From NCBI GenBank assembly GCA_015039465.1, contig MU130701.1:329938-393937 (forward strand): DNA of 64,000 nucleotides. The letters run 5' to 3'. The notes beneath the pieces are model-generated. The model ran no database searches. It saw nothing but the letters and a program-made list of their open reading frames with translations, and was not told the origin of the DNA. Position 1 is the first letter of the stretch. The number at the start of each line of letters is the position of its first letter. The DNA comes from Phlegmacium glaucopus (Eukaryota; Basidiomycota; Agaricomycetes; Agaricales; Cortinariaceae). The translations under genes and the position numbers were made by a program. Shown here piece after piece: positions 1-11,664 of this stretch.

Positions 1-3000
1 CAAAGTTCTCCATACGGCATGGTTCATCGAGCCACACAAAGACAGAGACCACTGCCGAACATGAAAAATCCAGCAACACGATGATCACTGGCGGTAACTT
101 CATCACCGTGACAGTGGACGAAAGCGGCGTCTTTCAAAACAATACAAATCTCATAACTGAAGGACGAAAGGGTAAGTATTGGGCAATTCTATTATGCATT
201 ATTATCTTAAATACCATAGGGATGCGCAAGCTTGGAAAAATAATTGCTCCAGGTGCTTTTCACAACTCAAAAGAACGACGTGACCCCCCAAAATGTCATC
301 CAAAAACTCGCGAAGTGGTTCTGAAGGAAATCATGAATTGGGTTCAAAGACTTGAAGGCGAAGAGAGACGCTGTTATTTCATGTGGCTCTACGGCTCAGC
401 AGGTGCAGGAAAATCCGCTATCGCCCAGACCATCGCCGAGCTATGCCACGAATTGAAACTCCTTGCCGCTAGCTTTTTCTTTTCGAGAACAGCAGCGGGT
501 CGTAGTGACCATTCTCGTCTTATCGCTACGCTTACATATCAACTTTGCCTGTCCATCCCGGAAATCCGGACCCACGTCGAGGACGCTATAGAAGTCGATC
601 CAAATATCTTCTCACTTTCTCTAGAGGACCAGCTTCGGAAACTGATTATCGAACCATTGTCTCACTTCCACGATAACCCCAGTCAGTATCATGGCCGCAT
701 ACAACCAAAGTTCATCATTATCGATGGTCTCGATGAATGTGCTTCAGCAATCGACGTTCAGCATTACGTGTTGCAGATTCTTGCCGACAAACTCCCAATT
801 CCTATGCTTTTCCTCGTTGTAAGTCGTCCTGAGCCCTATATACGTGGGTTTTTTACGACAGAGCCGATGGAATCAATAACAACCACCCTTGCCCTCGACG
901 ATTCCTACCTACCCGATGATGATATCAAAGTATTTTTAGAAGCGAAATTCGATGCCATTAAACGAGACCACCCAGCAAGGGACCAATTGCCCGAATTGTG
1001 GCCATCGGCAGGCAACATCGACCATCTTGTTCGTAAATCATCGGGTCAATTTATTTATGCTTCTACGGTCATGAAATATATTGAATCACCTCACCATTGG
1101 CCTACGGATCGACTGGGGGTCATATGTGAGATCATGAGCCGTGGAAACGACACTCCATTCGCCGATCTTGATGCGTTATACACCCACATATTTTCTTCGG
1201 TGGGAGACATCAATAAGGTATTGGAAGTCCTTAGCGTTCTTCTCCTTGTGAAGACTTCAATAGTGCTGATGGATTCGGCGCTCATTGAAGACCTTCTCGG
1301 TCTACGAAGTGGTGACTTGAAGATAACATTGATCGATCTGCATTCGATTCTGGCCATCCCAGATCAAGCAGATGCAGGCGAGATACGGGTTCTACATGCG
1401 TCTCTTGGAGACTTTCTTCTAGATCAATCACGTTCTGGGAAGTATCATATCAACAAGGGACATGCTCATGCCAACATAACACAACATCTTATGAGGTGTA
1501 CCCCCCAGCAGGTTACAGGCAACCATACGCATTTGTCTCAAGCATTGTTGGATTCTGAAAATTTCCTACTCTACAATCTTTCAATCGCCAATTTTATCGT
1601 GCACTGTACACAATCATACCCTACTGCGGAACTCTTGAATGCGCTCTGGAGTTTCAACATATCTGCCTTTTGGAAACTTTATACTCCACTCTGGAACGAG
1701 GTATGCGGATTCATGGATGAGGTTCAAATCCATGCAGCAGGCTCGGACCATATTTCGCCCAAAGCATCTCTAGCTTCTCGATTATCAGACCTTTTTACTT
1801 GGCTGAAAAATAATGTATGTCATCCCTTCGTCGGGCCGCAATGCTGACTGACGTAAATCGGTTTCGTTATTTAGGGGTCTAGCAATGAAGGACAAGACTT
1901 GTATTCCCGCTATATGCTCACTTGGGATCAGTACATTCAACATTCTCTAACCAAATTATCTCTCAGACCGATCGAGACCCAATGTATGATCTTGTTTATT
2001 TTGCCGCAATTTCGCGAGAACTACCATCAAGCGCGAGATATTTTTACTTACGACACAATTGGCCCCGAATATCAGTCACTGCTGAATGTTTCTTCCACCC
2101 TCGAATACCACAATGGCGACCGCAGGTATGATCTCCTGCTGAGAGACTTCTTTAGTGACCCCAGCCGTTCTGGTCTATTTTACTTGGATGGCGATAAATA
2201 TGCAAGGTTTGCCATAACATTTACGAAATATCTCATTGAACGGTTCCGGTACGTATGTGATTCCGTAAAAGCATTTTCTTGCTCTCACTTGCTCAACAAT
2301 ACAGTGCAACATGGGATTCCTGGTTGAATTTGGAACGCGACTTATCTTGCCTCTCCACGCTATTATCAAGGACATCCTATTCGAAAGAGCTCGCAACTCT
2401 CTTGGATTCAACATTTCGTCGCGTGGTTAAGGTCCACAGACCTCAAATAGCACAAAAAGTGGCTGATATTATAAAAACATACTGTAACAGTGTGAGTTAC
2501 CTCTTATTCTTTTCTTGGCCATTGCAACTGTTTGACATAGCTCATCAACAGCCCCAGTCTTCCGGGAATTGTTATGCTGCTTTTCATGCCCAAGATAGCC
2601 ACACTGTCAGCAAGCTCAATTCTTGCAGAAAGGACCCAACCACACTCACATCCAAACCCTCCTCTGCGCCACCTCCCGCATGTGAAAGAAACAATGGACG
2701 ACATACTGGGACGGCCTTTTCAAATTTTAAATCTCACAAATTCCAAGGTGATTAAGACTCTTGACCCATGATCTTGAAACTAAGATGCAACGCCTCCAGA
2801 AATACCTACCGCCAAAATCTGCACAACTCACCACCAAGAATTCCTTGAGGCGAACAAAGACGCCAGTCCTGTTAAACACCTGTCGAGGTTGGACTTGAAC
2901 GGGGGTAGGGTATGTATATGATGTACCGGCTATAGCTCGCAGACCATCCTGCTGATAAAGACAATCAAGGAACCTCCGAGTGCCTCAACAAGTCAGTCAC

Positions 3001-5072
3001 CCATTTATCCCTCTACCACAGGCCCCACGGTTCCTCAGGCTACGACCACACTTCTCCTGGCAACGCCCCCGGCAACACCTAAAATCCGTACAACTCACCA
3101 CAAACAATCGCGAGAATTCCTTGAAGTAAACAAAGATGCCAATCTTCTTAAACACCTGCCGAGGTTGAACTTGAACGGGAGTAGAGTAAGTGTACGGTGT
3201 ACCAGCGCTCGCAGATCATTCCGCTAATAAAGATAATCAAGGAAGCCCTGAGTGCCTCAACAAGTCAGTCACCTATCCATCCCTTTACCACAGGCTCCAC
3301 AGGCACTTGGGCTACGACCACACTTCTCCCAGCAACACCTCCAGCAACACCTACCACCAAAATTCGCACAGCTCACCACAAACAAATTCGGGCATTCCTT
3401 GAAGTGAACAAAGACACCCATCCTCTTAAATGCCTGCCGAGGTTGAACATCAATGGGAATAGAGTAAGTGAACAGTATACTGGTTATAGCTCATAGACTT
3501 CCGCTGATAATGACAATCAAGGAAGCCCTAAGTGCCTCAACAAATCAGTCACCTATCCATCCCTTTACCACAAGCCCCACGGTCACCCAGGCCACAACCA
3601 CATTTCGCCCAGCAACACCTGTTACCCCCCTGCGTATCAGAGCAAAACCACCCCTGCCTGCCCCTGCCTTAGTCCCCAACAACCATGTCAATATAGTACC
3701 ACAAACACCCCTTGCGTCTCCTAATAGATGCACCGGCCCCATAAGCATGACGCTGTTCCCTGCACCCATTGGTGGCTTCCCGATGATCCAAGGATTGACA
3801 GACATGGACATGAGGGCAAACATTAGTCCAAACAGCTTGGCTTTCTGGAAGGGATACAAAGGTGCTGCAGTCCTTGCATATGTTCCTCATAGCAAACCCG
3901 AAACAGAATCTTCGCCCCAAGTCATAAAGATCCAAAATCTCATCCAATCTGTCGTCAACGCACCTGGTCTTATCGTTAGTACTCCACAGTACGTTGATGC
4001 TGGGCACCTAGTCAAGAAACCAATATACCCCTTCTTTATAGGGGGCATATCTAATGGCCAAATGCAATTACTACTGGAGCGGATCTGCTGGAGTACCTCC
4101 ACTATCACCTTCTTCACTGCCCCTATCACACCATTTGTGTCAGACTTTGTCATGACTCTCCAGTCCTCCTGGAGGCACCAGAATGTCCTGCTCACTAGTA
4201 CTCGTGAAAATGAGTTAGCCATAGCTGAAGTTGTCAAGGATGTTATACGTACGAACGACACGCTCCATCAATTTCTCACTAACCATTACGATGCCCTGCC
4301 TGGCTGTCCTATAATTGAGGAAGCCATCAACTATATTGTTGGCTCTGTCCGAGTCGTTGGCCTCAATGCTACGGTCCCGGGGGAACCTGTCACGCTTTTC
4401 AACATTTTTGCTATCTCTCCTAGCAACGACGCAGCCACCTATGAAAACTGGATCCTTCAGCTCCGAAACATTACCTACTTCTCCCAGTGGGGAACCCTTA
4501 CTGCGAAGGAACCCTTCAGCTGCAACTGTTGTAAGTCTACCGACCATCCAGAGGTACTCTGCCCTTTCAAAGCCATCCCAAGTTTCCCCGCCACCCCTAC
4601 TTCTGACTTACACTCAGTCGACAGAAATGATGCACCAAAAGGAGTGGTGCCACTTGTGTCCTTGTGTGAGAGGAAGAGGCTTGTGCCATCCGTGCCAAAT
4701 GCATCCAATAGCGCATTCACCAGCTTAAACTGGTATCGAGTACACTCACTTGGGAGCCAGATTGGATCCTTTCCGAGTCGCGTCGAACTCGATACAGATG
4801 TGAAACGGGCTCGGCTGATGAAAGTCGTAGGCCTCTTCACACCGAATCGTCCAGACGAATTGCACATCAAGATTGGAGAAACCGTCCGCATTATCAAGGA
4901 GTACAAAGATGGGTGGTGCTATGTGAAATTTTTAGGCAGAAGGGATGCGCCAAAAGGAGTAGTGCCACTTGTGTGCTTACAGGAGAGGAAGAGGCTTGTG
5001 CGACCCATGCAAAATGCATCCAACCAGTGGAGGCGAAATTTGCACTATTTTTTCGGTGATGCAGACGACTGA
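1..5072 (+). CDS. NACHT NLR with Pro/Thr repeats, zinc knuckle and C-terminal SH3 (unit A, 5' end outside window)
   Basis: Predicted STAND/NACHT receptor-type NTPase. The true start lies upstream: the equivalent gene at 11665 begins about 55 nt before the sequence seen at base 1. Exons that keep frame: <1-171, 220-1814, 1875-2248, 2305-2491, 2558-2747, 2785-2909, 2970-3185, 3242-3463, 3522-5072, all with GT-AG borders. The NACHT part shows a P-loop (GSAGAGKS), a Walker B (FIIIDGLDE) and an SRPEP motif. The last exon has a segment resembling widespread agaricomycete gag-like proteins, a CX2CX4HX4C zinc knuckle near 4520-4560, and an SH3-like domain (DELHIKIGE, DGWCYV, GVVPL) near 4830-4980. 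Summed from the ATG at 81, the exons give 1,516 codons plus stop. The weakest join is the 37-nt intron 2748-2784. If it is wrong, the NLR ends at 2755 and the zinc-knuckle/SH3 part is a separate gene. Confidence 0.7.
2785..3521 (+). repeat. Tandem exon-intron modules, unit A
   Basis: Each module is an exon opening with GAA-CCN or GAA-GCN (E-P/A-x-S-A-S-T-x-Q-S-P), a Thr/Pro stretch, a charged segment (EFLEANKDA) and an LNxNxR end, followed by an intron of 56-60 nt starting GTAAGT or GTATGT and ending ATCAAG. Exons are 2785-2909 (partial module), 2970-3185 and 3242-3463; the opening half of a further module begins the last exon at 3522. Every full module exon is in phase 0 at both ends. Confidence 0.8.
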
Positions 5073-5089
5073 TAATACGGATTAACACA

Positions 5090-5690
5090 AGAATTAAATT
5101 GCGAACGGACCCACCCTTTGACTCTCCAAAGCCAAGTAAGGTGCAAGAGCTAACCGAAAGGACGGCCGGGAACCCCCAACAGATCACCTCAATGATGGTC
5201 TGGGAAGCGTTAAGGGGTAGCTCCTTGAACTGCTCCACGGAATCGACTAGGTGACGCGACATATGGATGTAGGACTCGAAGATATTGTTGAAAGGACCGT
5301 CGATTTCAATGCGGAGTTGAAGCAGAAGCATAAGACAATGAGCGGGGCTTGGATTTACTAAAATCGCCTAATCCCCAGTCGTCGTCGTCACAGATAGTAG
5401 TCGTAGACGTAGAGCTGATTGCATTCGCATTACTCGGTTGAACACGGTGAACGACCAGGCGTCCAAATCGCATATCCACCTCCAGAGACGGATGAATCGG
5501 ACAAAGATCGAGAAGTGCGTGCAGTCCCGCCGGTCGATGCAGTAGGATTTGAACCAAGAGCAGGTGCGATCGAGAGATCTGTCTTGACGAAGGTACATGG
5601 GAAAGGGACGGCAGAGGATGTGGACAAGGCATCCGAAGCCGCCACTCCATTGGTCGCCATTTCAAAGTTGTTGGAGAGGTGAGAGACGTC
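5090..5690 (-). pseudogene. Decayed minus-strand gene fragment, unit A
   Basis: On the minus strand a start-like ATG at 5660 follows a CT-rich leader, and pieces such as DDWGLGDFSKSKPRS (about 5340-5400) and FNNIFESYIHMSRHLVDSV (about 5235-5290) read as protein, but in different frames. The DDWGLGDF piece is also present in unit B, which argues that it was once coding. I do not recognise the family. No single spliced model holds together. Confidence 0.4.
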
Positions 5691-6014
5691 GGATGTGTCT
5701 AGAAGTTGAACAATGGCAAGCAGGGCTGACGAGTCGAGTACTGCGATTCATTAGATGGACAGAAGGAAGAAAAAAGTGGTACTACCCCAGTCATACGTCG
5801 AAGTTACGGGAAAGAGAGTAGAATTCAGACCTTGCGCCGGCATTAGAGGATCTGGAGCCTTTATATTTCGAAGAGCATATGTACTTGTAGTGAAAGCTGA
5901 AGGTGCAAACGAAGGACAGTGTTGTGTTATGCGGAGAATGAACTTGATTTATGATACTTAAATCCATTCCTGGTTCAGGTCAAACGCTCAGGTAGTTAAA
6001 GACCGTGTTCTTAT

Positions 6015-7384
6015 ATGGCCCCTCGAAAGCGTGGCGGTCGCCTTAAAGGCCCTGCCACACTACAAACCTCTTCGAGCACTCAAGCTGTTAACATCTGCGG
6101 CTTTCCTGCTCTAGCTGATGAAATATACCTCGAAATCACCTCTCATATAGCCTCTGTACCTATTCCTACGCCAATCAGTTCAACTTCGCATCCAGAGATA
6201 CGTCGCTCTAGGCACGAGACACTGCTGTCTCTCTCACAGACCTGCCGTTCGCTTCGTAGGGTTTTTTTGCGTTACCTATGGCAACGTATTGAGGTCCGCG
6301 AGGGAATGAAAGTAGGGGATGAAAATGATACTTTGATAGACCCTTCACCTTTCAATAACCCCGATGCAAACCAGAAACCACTCAAGACGTACACAGTTGA
6401 GCTTGTTCGTCAATTGGAGATCGTGACTGTCCGCAACCCGCAGTTGGCCCAATATGTCAAGTGAGCTCTATTTGAATCCTCGATTTTGCATCTTGTTCAT
6501 TCATTAAAAGCTACATTGACGTATTCATTGGGGAACATTCATATGACACAGTCCTTGCTGAATTGGCGCGTTGTTTGAATCTATCCTCAAACCTGCAAAC
6601 GATCCAGATCGATGTCATTTTGAGTTCTAAACGACCCTTGGGGAACATTTTCGAGCGAGCTTTCAAGAAATATTCATACCCTCAAATTCGCAATGTCTTT
6701 GTCATGTCATTGAGCGAATCCTTGCTTGGATCTTGCCCGGAGGTAAGGCGCATTGGATTTATAACAGGTTGGACGGTACCGAGGTCGTCACTGCACAGGA
6801 TAGTTACCAACTGTCCTCATTTGGAAGCACTCGAAGATTTCAGTGGTTTCATTTGCAGAGGCGATACTGGCAAATGTACGATTTTATATTTGGTTCAACT
6901 CAGCTTTAAGTCCCTTACTATATCCAAATGTTCAAGTTGTCGTCGAAGACTTCCCTAACCTCCGCCATATCACGATAACTCCTTCAATGTTGCTAGAAAA
7001 CAACTTTCCTGTACCTTCTTTTCTTCCTGCCATAACTCAGCTGATTCCTCCATTTTTTAGACCGACATCCTTATCCTTGCTAAGCTGAACCAACTACAGA
7101 CCATCACTTTATTATGGCAACCATTGCTGCTGCCTCTTGAACTTAAACTTCGTCTTTTCCACCGATCACCCTTGGAACGGTCCAAATATCTGGACGAAGT
7201 AAAGGAAGGTTGGATCGACAGAGCAAAACGAATTTTGATCTTGGTCCAACGTCGCGATAAGCTTGAGAAACTCCTGATGGTCGTAACTGCCTCACTGAAT
7301 GATGGCTCGGAGGTTGATGGTACAGTTACACAAACCATCGCATTGAAGCCGTCTGAGGATTCGAGGAAAATTTTGGCTACTTGA
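6015..7384 (+). CDS. F-box-like protein
   Basis: Four exons keep frame: 6015-6460, 6511-6875, 6937-7010, 7061-7384 (402 residues). The N-terminal part has an F-box-like signature (FPALADEIYLEITSHIA ... LLSLSQTCRSLRRVFLRYLWQ) at roughly residues 32-95. A Leu-rich C-terminal region follows (CPHLEALEDF, DFPNLRHITITP), typical of basidiomycete F-box proteins. Such proteins usually link substrates to SCF ubiquitin ligases through Skp1. The basic start (MAPRKRGGRLKG) could be a nuclear signal. Introns 3 (7011-7060) and 2 (6876-6936) are inferred because they restore the frame. Unit B carries a broken copy at 17705. Confidence 0.7.
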
Positions 7385-7827
7385 CTGTCACTGATGGAAC
7401 CTTCCAGACCAAGTGAGTATATACATATCTCTGTGAATACATTAATGATAAATTTGATAATATCCAGATAGAACGGTCGACCTTCCACATTGTGAGTCAT
7501 GCGAAGGCTCGCTAGTCACTGTTCAGGGAGGAGTCAGCGTGAATTATTTAAATATGTGCGGATCGCTGAAGTTGCCATGAACTTGAACGACTCTCACATT
7601 CCTGAGGTAGCTACATTTGCATTGTAGTGATGACTGGAAGACCTTCCAAATTTACTAGGCAGCACCTAGTCATAGCCAGCCTGACGAAATGGGTTCTTTA
7701 GAATTTAATATCAATATTTGCAGCGAGCACAACAGACCAAAGCAAACGGTGCATCGCCTCTTGTCAATCAATCAACGTCACGGTTAATCAACCTTTGTGG
7801 CTTTGATTCTCGCACTTGCTGAGCACA

Positions 7828-10367
7828 ATGACGAGCCCTAGCCATTATACATCGACATCGGCCCCTTCAATGTGGCATAGTTCAGCGGGTCACGCAAAGC
7901 CAGAGACTTTCGAACATCAAGTCTCTAGTAACACAATGATAACCGGCGGTAACTTCGTCACTGTGACGGTGGACGAAGGCGGCGTCTTCCAAAACCTCCA
8001 AAACCATACACATTTCACAACTGAAAGGGGACTGGGTATCCATCAAGCAATCCTGCTACATAATTATGTTCTAAATACTCTCCACAGGTATTCGCAAACT
8101 TGCCAAAGTGATTGCGCCAGGTGCTATTCACAACTCAGCGGAACGATATGACCCCCCAAAATGCCACTCAAACACTCGCAAAGCAGTCCTCAAAGCAATC
8201 ATGGATTGGGTTCAAGGACTTGAAGACGCGGAGAGACGCTGTTATTTCATGTGGCTCTACGGCCCAGCAGGTGCAGGGAAATCCGCTATTGCCCAGACCA
8301 TCGCCGAGCTATGCCATAAATTGAAGCTCCTTGCAGCTAGCTTTTTCTTTTCGAGAACAGCAGCAGGTCGTAGTGATGGATCTCGTCTTGTTGCTACGCT
8401 TACATATCAACTTTGCCTGTCCATCCCAGAAATCCGGACCTACGTTGAGGACGCCGTAGAACTCGATCCCAATATCTTCTCACTTTCTCTAGAGGACCAG
8501 CTTCAGACACTGATTATCGAACCGTTGTCCCACTTCCGCGATAATCTGAGTCGGTATCATGGCCACATACACCCAATGCTCATCATTATAGACGGACTCG
8601 ATGAATGCGCTTCAGCAATCCACGTTCAACGTTATGTGCTAAAGACTCTAGCTAATAAGCTCCCAATTCCTATGCTTTTCCTTGTTGCAAGTCGTCCTGA
8701 GCCCTATATACGTGGGTTTTTTACGACAGAGCCGATGGAATCAATAACAACCACCCTTGCCCTCGATGATTCCTACTTACCCGATGATGATATCAAAGTA
8801 TTTCTAGAGGCGAAATTCGATGTCATTAAGCAAAACCACCCACTAAGACACCAGTTGCCCGAATCATGGCCATCAGCAATGGACATTGGTCACCTGGTTC
8901 GTAAATCATCAGGTCAATTTATCTATGCTTCCACAGTCATGAAGTACGTCCAATCTCCTCGTCATTGGCCTACGGATCGATTGGCGATCATATTTGGGAT
9001 TATGGACCGTGGAAAAGATACTCCATTTGCCGCCCTTGATGCGCTATACGCCTGCATATTTTCTTTTGTGGAAGATATCAATAAGGTATTAGAAGTCTTA
9101 AGTGTTCTCTTCCTCGTGAGGTCATCACTAGTTCGAAAGAGTTCTGCCTTCATTGAGGCCCTTCTCGGTCTACGAAGTGGCGACTTGAATATAACATTGA
9201 TTGATCTGCATTCCATTCTGGCCATCCCAGCTCAAACGGATGTAGGCGAAATACGGGTTTTACATGCCTCTCTTGGAGACTTTCTTCTGGATCGAACACG
9301 TTCCGGAAACTATCACATCAATCTAGGCCACTCTCACGCCAACCTGACACGACACCTTATCAGGTTTATTCAACAGAAGGTTACACCCGACCCTGGTATG
9401 TCATCTTTGTTTTTTTTTTCAACTGTCGTCGGATTCTGAAAGACCATTCGCCATGCTGCTTCGTTCAGAAATTCCTGTGCTCCACCAACTTTCCTTTGCC
9501 ATCTTTCCCGTGCACTGTACACAGTCATACCCTACCGCGGAACTCTTGGATGCACTCTGGAGTTTCAACGCCTCTGCTTTTTGGACACCTTATTTTTCAG
9601 GAAACTGGAAACAAGGTTTCATGGATGAGCTTGATCGTATTTCACCCAAAACATCTCGAGCTTCTCGGTTGTCGGACTTTTTTACCTGGTTGAAAGCTTA
9701 CGTATGTCAGCCCTTCGTATGCTAGTAAGCTACCTGCTCATGTAAGTTGGTCATGTTATTTAGGGGTCTAGCAAGGCAGGACAAGACCTGTATTCCCGCT
9801 ATATGCTCAGTTGGGATCGGTACATGCGACATTCTCTAACATATTTATCTCTCGGACCGCTCCATGGCCAATACATTGCCTTCTTTATTCTGCCGCAACT
9901 TCGCAATAACTATGTAGCGCAACGTGTTTTTGAATCGTACACGCACTGGGGATCACTATGGGATATTGTTTCCGCCCTCTCATTCCACGATGGTGATCAT
10001 GAGTATGATCTCATGCTGATGGAATTCTTTAGTGACCCCAGCCGTTCTGGTCCATTTTACCTTGATGGTAAAAAATATGCAAGTTTTGCCATAACATTTA
10101 CAAAGTATCTCTTTGACCAGTAAGTATCTGAATCTGCAAAAGTTTTTCCTCTCCTTACTCACCTATAAATGTAGTACGTTGTTTGGGGAACACGACTTGT
10201 CTTGCCTCTCCATTGTATTGTTAAAGGCATCCTATTCGAAAGAGCTCGCAACCCTCCTGACTTCAAAGCTACCGAACCTGATTGAGTCCCAAAATCTTGA
10301 CCTTGCGCCAAAAATGGCTGACATTGTGAAGACGTATTCTAACAGTGTAAATTACCTCTTATTATGA
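7828..10367 (+). CDS. NACHT NLR, short form without SH3 tail (unit A, second NLR)
   Basis: Paralogue of the two long NLR genes. Exons: 7828-8035, 8088-9395, 9469-9701, 9764-10119, 10175-10367. Together they give 2,298 nt and 765 residues in one frame. It has the P-loop GPAGAGKSAIAQT, Walker B LIIIDGLDE and the SRPEP motif, and the same GGNFVTVTVDEGG stretch before the first intron. It differs from the long forms in having an extra intron at 9396-9468, without which the frame is lost. It ends after the helical tail (NSVNYLLL) and no Pro/Thr exons, zinc knuckle or SH3 follow. The ATG at 7828 is chosen over the in-frame TTG at 7816. Likely a cytosolic signalling NTPase; the ligand is unknown. 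Confidence 0.8.
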
Positions 10368-11047
10368 TACCTTTTTTTTGGCTATAGAAACTGATTATTT
10401 TACACACAGGTTCCTAAACTAAGGATCCGCAACTTCCATAGAGGACTTTCTCGATGGATCAGTTCCAAGTTCCGTAGTCCATGACTTCCCTCTAAATATC
10501 GTATACACAATAACCCCACCACGCATACGCTCATACGGCCCATTCTCCGATCCTTGGTGACGAACTATGCTGTGCATTGAGTGCCCCCGTTCGAGTCAGC
10601 GAGTTAATAACGAGTTACGGTCCCACAAGTGCTGGATATCACTACTACGACCATCTTGGACCGCCGTGCCCCCACTTTCAATATTCAATGCTAGCGTTGT
10701 GAGAAGGCGGAAGGAAGAGGGAGAAGAGTGTAAGATAGTTAGATGAAGCATAGTCTCTCTGAGGGGGAAGAGCTTAGGGGGCCACCTTCCGCACCTTGGG
10801 CACCGACTTTTTCCTGGATCTGCGATGAGACCTTATGCATCCGACATCAATGATATGGGCGCAATGCAGTGAGAACCGCTGATGGGACTGGAGAGACGAA
10901 GCGATGGTTTGTCAGTCAGCCGGTAAAACATTAAACGTTAAACTCTAGAAATCACCAGGGAACGTAAACGCAGCAGAATTGCTGGACAAATGTAGATATT
11001 AGGAAGTACTAGAATCTGTAAATCCTCCTTTGGAACTGACTAGTGTC

Positions 11048-11310
11048 CTTGCATAACCGTTTGCGCACTGGCTTTGGAAATTCGCATTTGTATCTATTTG
11101 TCCGTTATGGTCTGTCACGCATTGGTAAGCTGAGATCTATAGATCATGCGGACTGATGAAGCAGCGAGTGGGACAGCGAAAATGATAACGACGACGAGTG
11201 TGCTGTTCACACTGGTTTCACAGCCTGTGTTATCTGGGTTATCAGGGCGTTATTGCACAATTTGTCTTGTCATCGTCGAGTCACCGATAAATAAATGCGA
11301 ATATACTATG
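11048..11310. mobile_element. MITE-like element, copy 1
   Basis: The left end reads CTTGCATAACCGTTTGC followed by AAATTCGCATTTGT. The right end is a degraded inverted partner (GATAAATAAATGCGAAT). The same sequence family occurs at 24053-24188, where the right end is the well-preserved one. There is no coding capacity and no clear target duplication. Confidence 0.5.
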
Positions 11311-11599
11311 TAGTGTTGCCGCAGCTCGGCTCAGCTCATGGGTCTCCTTGTTTGTACCTGTGTACCATGGGTCCCTCGGTATGTAACCTTGTATACTCTT
11401 GTATACCGCCTGTACCGAAACCAGGGTTTATTGATGCAGCTCAGCTTTGAGAGTCAGGCCACTGGTCACCCGATATGTAAAGATCACCTCTTTTGGCTGT
11501 GATACTTTTGTTGCACTTGCGGAACAATTTTCGGATCAACACATGCGGTACCGATGGCCATGGCTATACTCCTTACTTCCTGACCAGTGCATCACACGG

Positions 11600-11606
11600 T
11601 ATAAAC
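11600..11606 (+). promoter_or_regulatory. TATA-like element upstream of the unit B NLR
   Basis: TATAAAC lies 59 nt before the chosen ATG at 11665. The equivalent position for the unit A gene is outside the window. The short NLR at 7828 and its pseudogene copy at 18632 have no such element at this distance. Confidence 0.4.
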
Positions 11607-11664
11607 ACTCTATTGTGAAATCAATCGACTTTTCTGGCTGTGATGCTTGCACTTCCTGGGCACG

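Larger units (their letters stand above)
10368..11664. other. Single-copy spacer between duplication units
   Basis: No convincing gene. It contains an inverted-repeat element at about 11048-11310 and the upstream region of the NLR at 11665. Open frames here are short and lack recognisable motifs. The start (10368-10440) may hold the 3' untranslated region or a further small exon of the short NLR gene. Confidence 0.6.

Noticed and set aside
3545..4547. Long minus-strand open frames opposite the zinc-knuckle exon
   Set aside because: The plus strand carries the conserved domain; the same shadows recur in unit B only because the sequence is duplicated.
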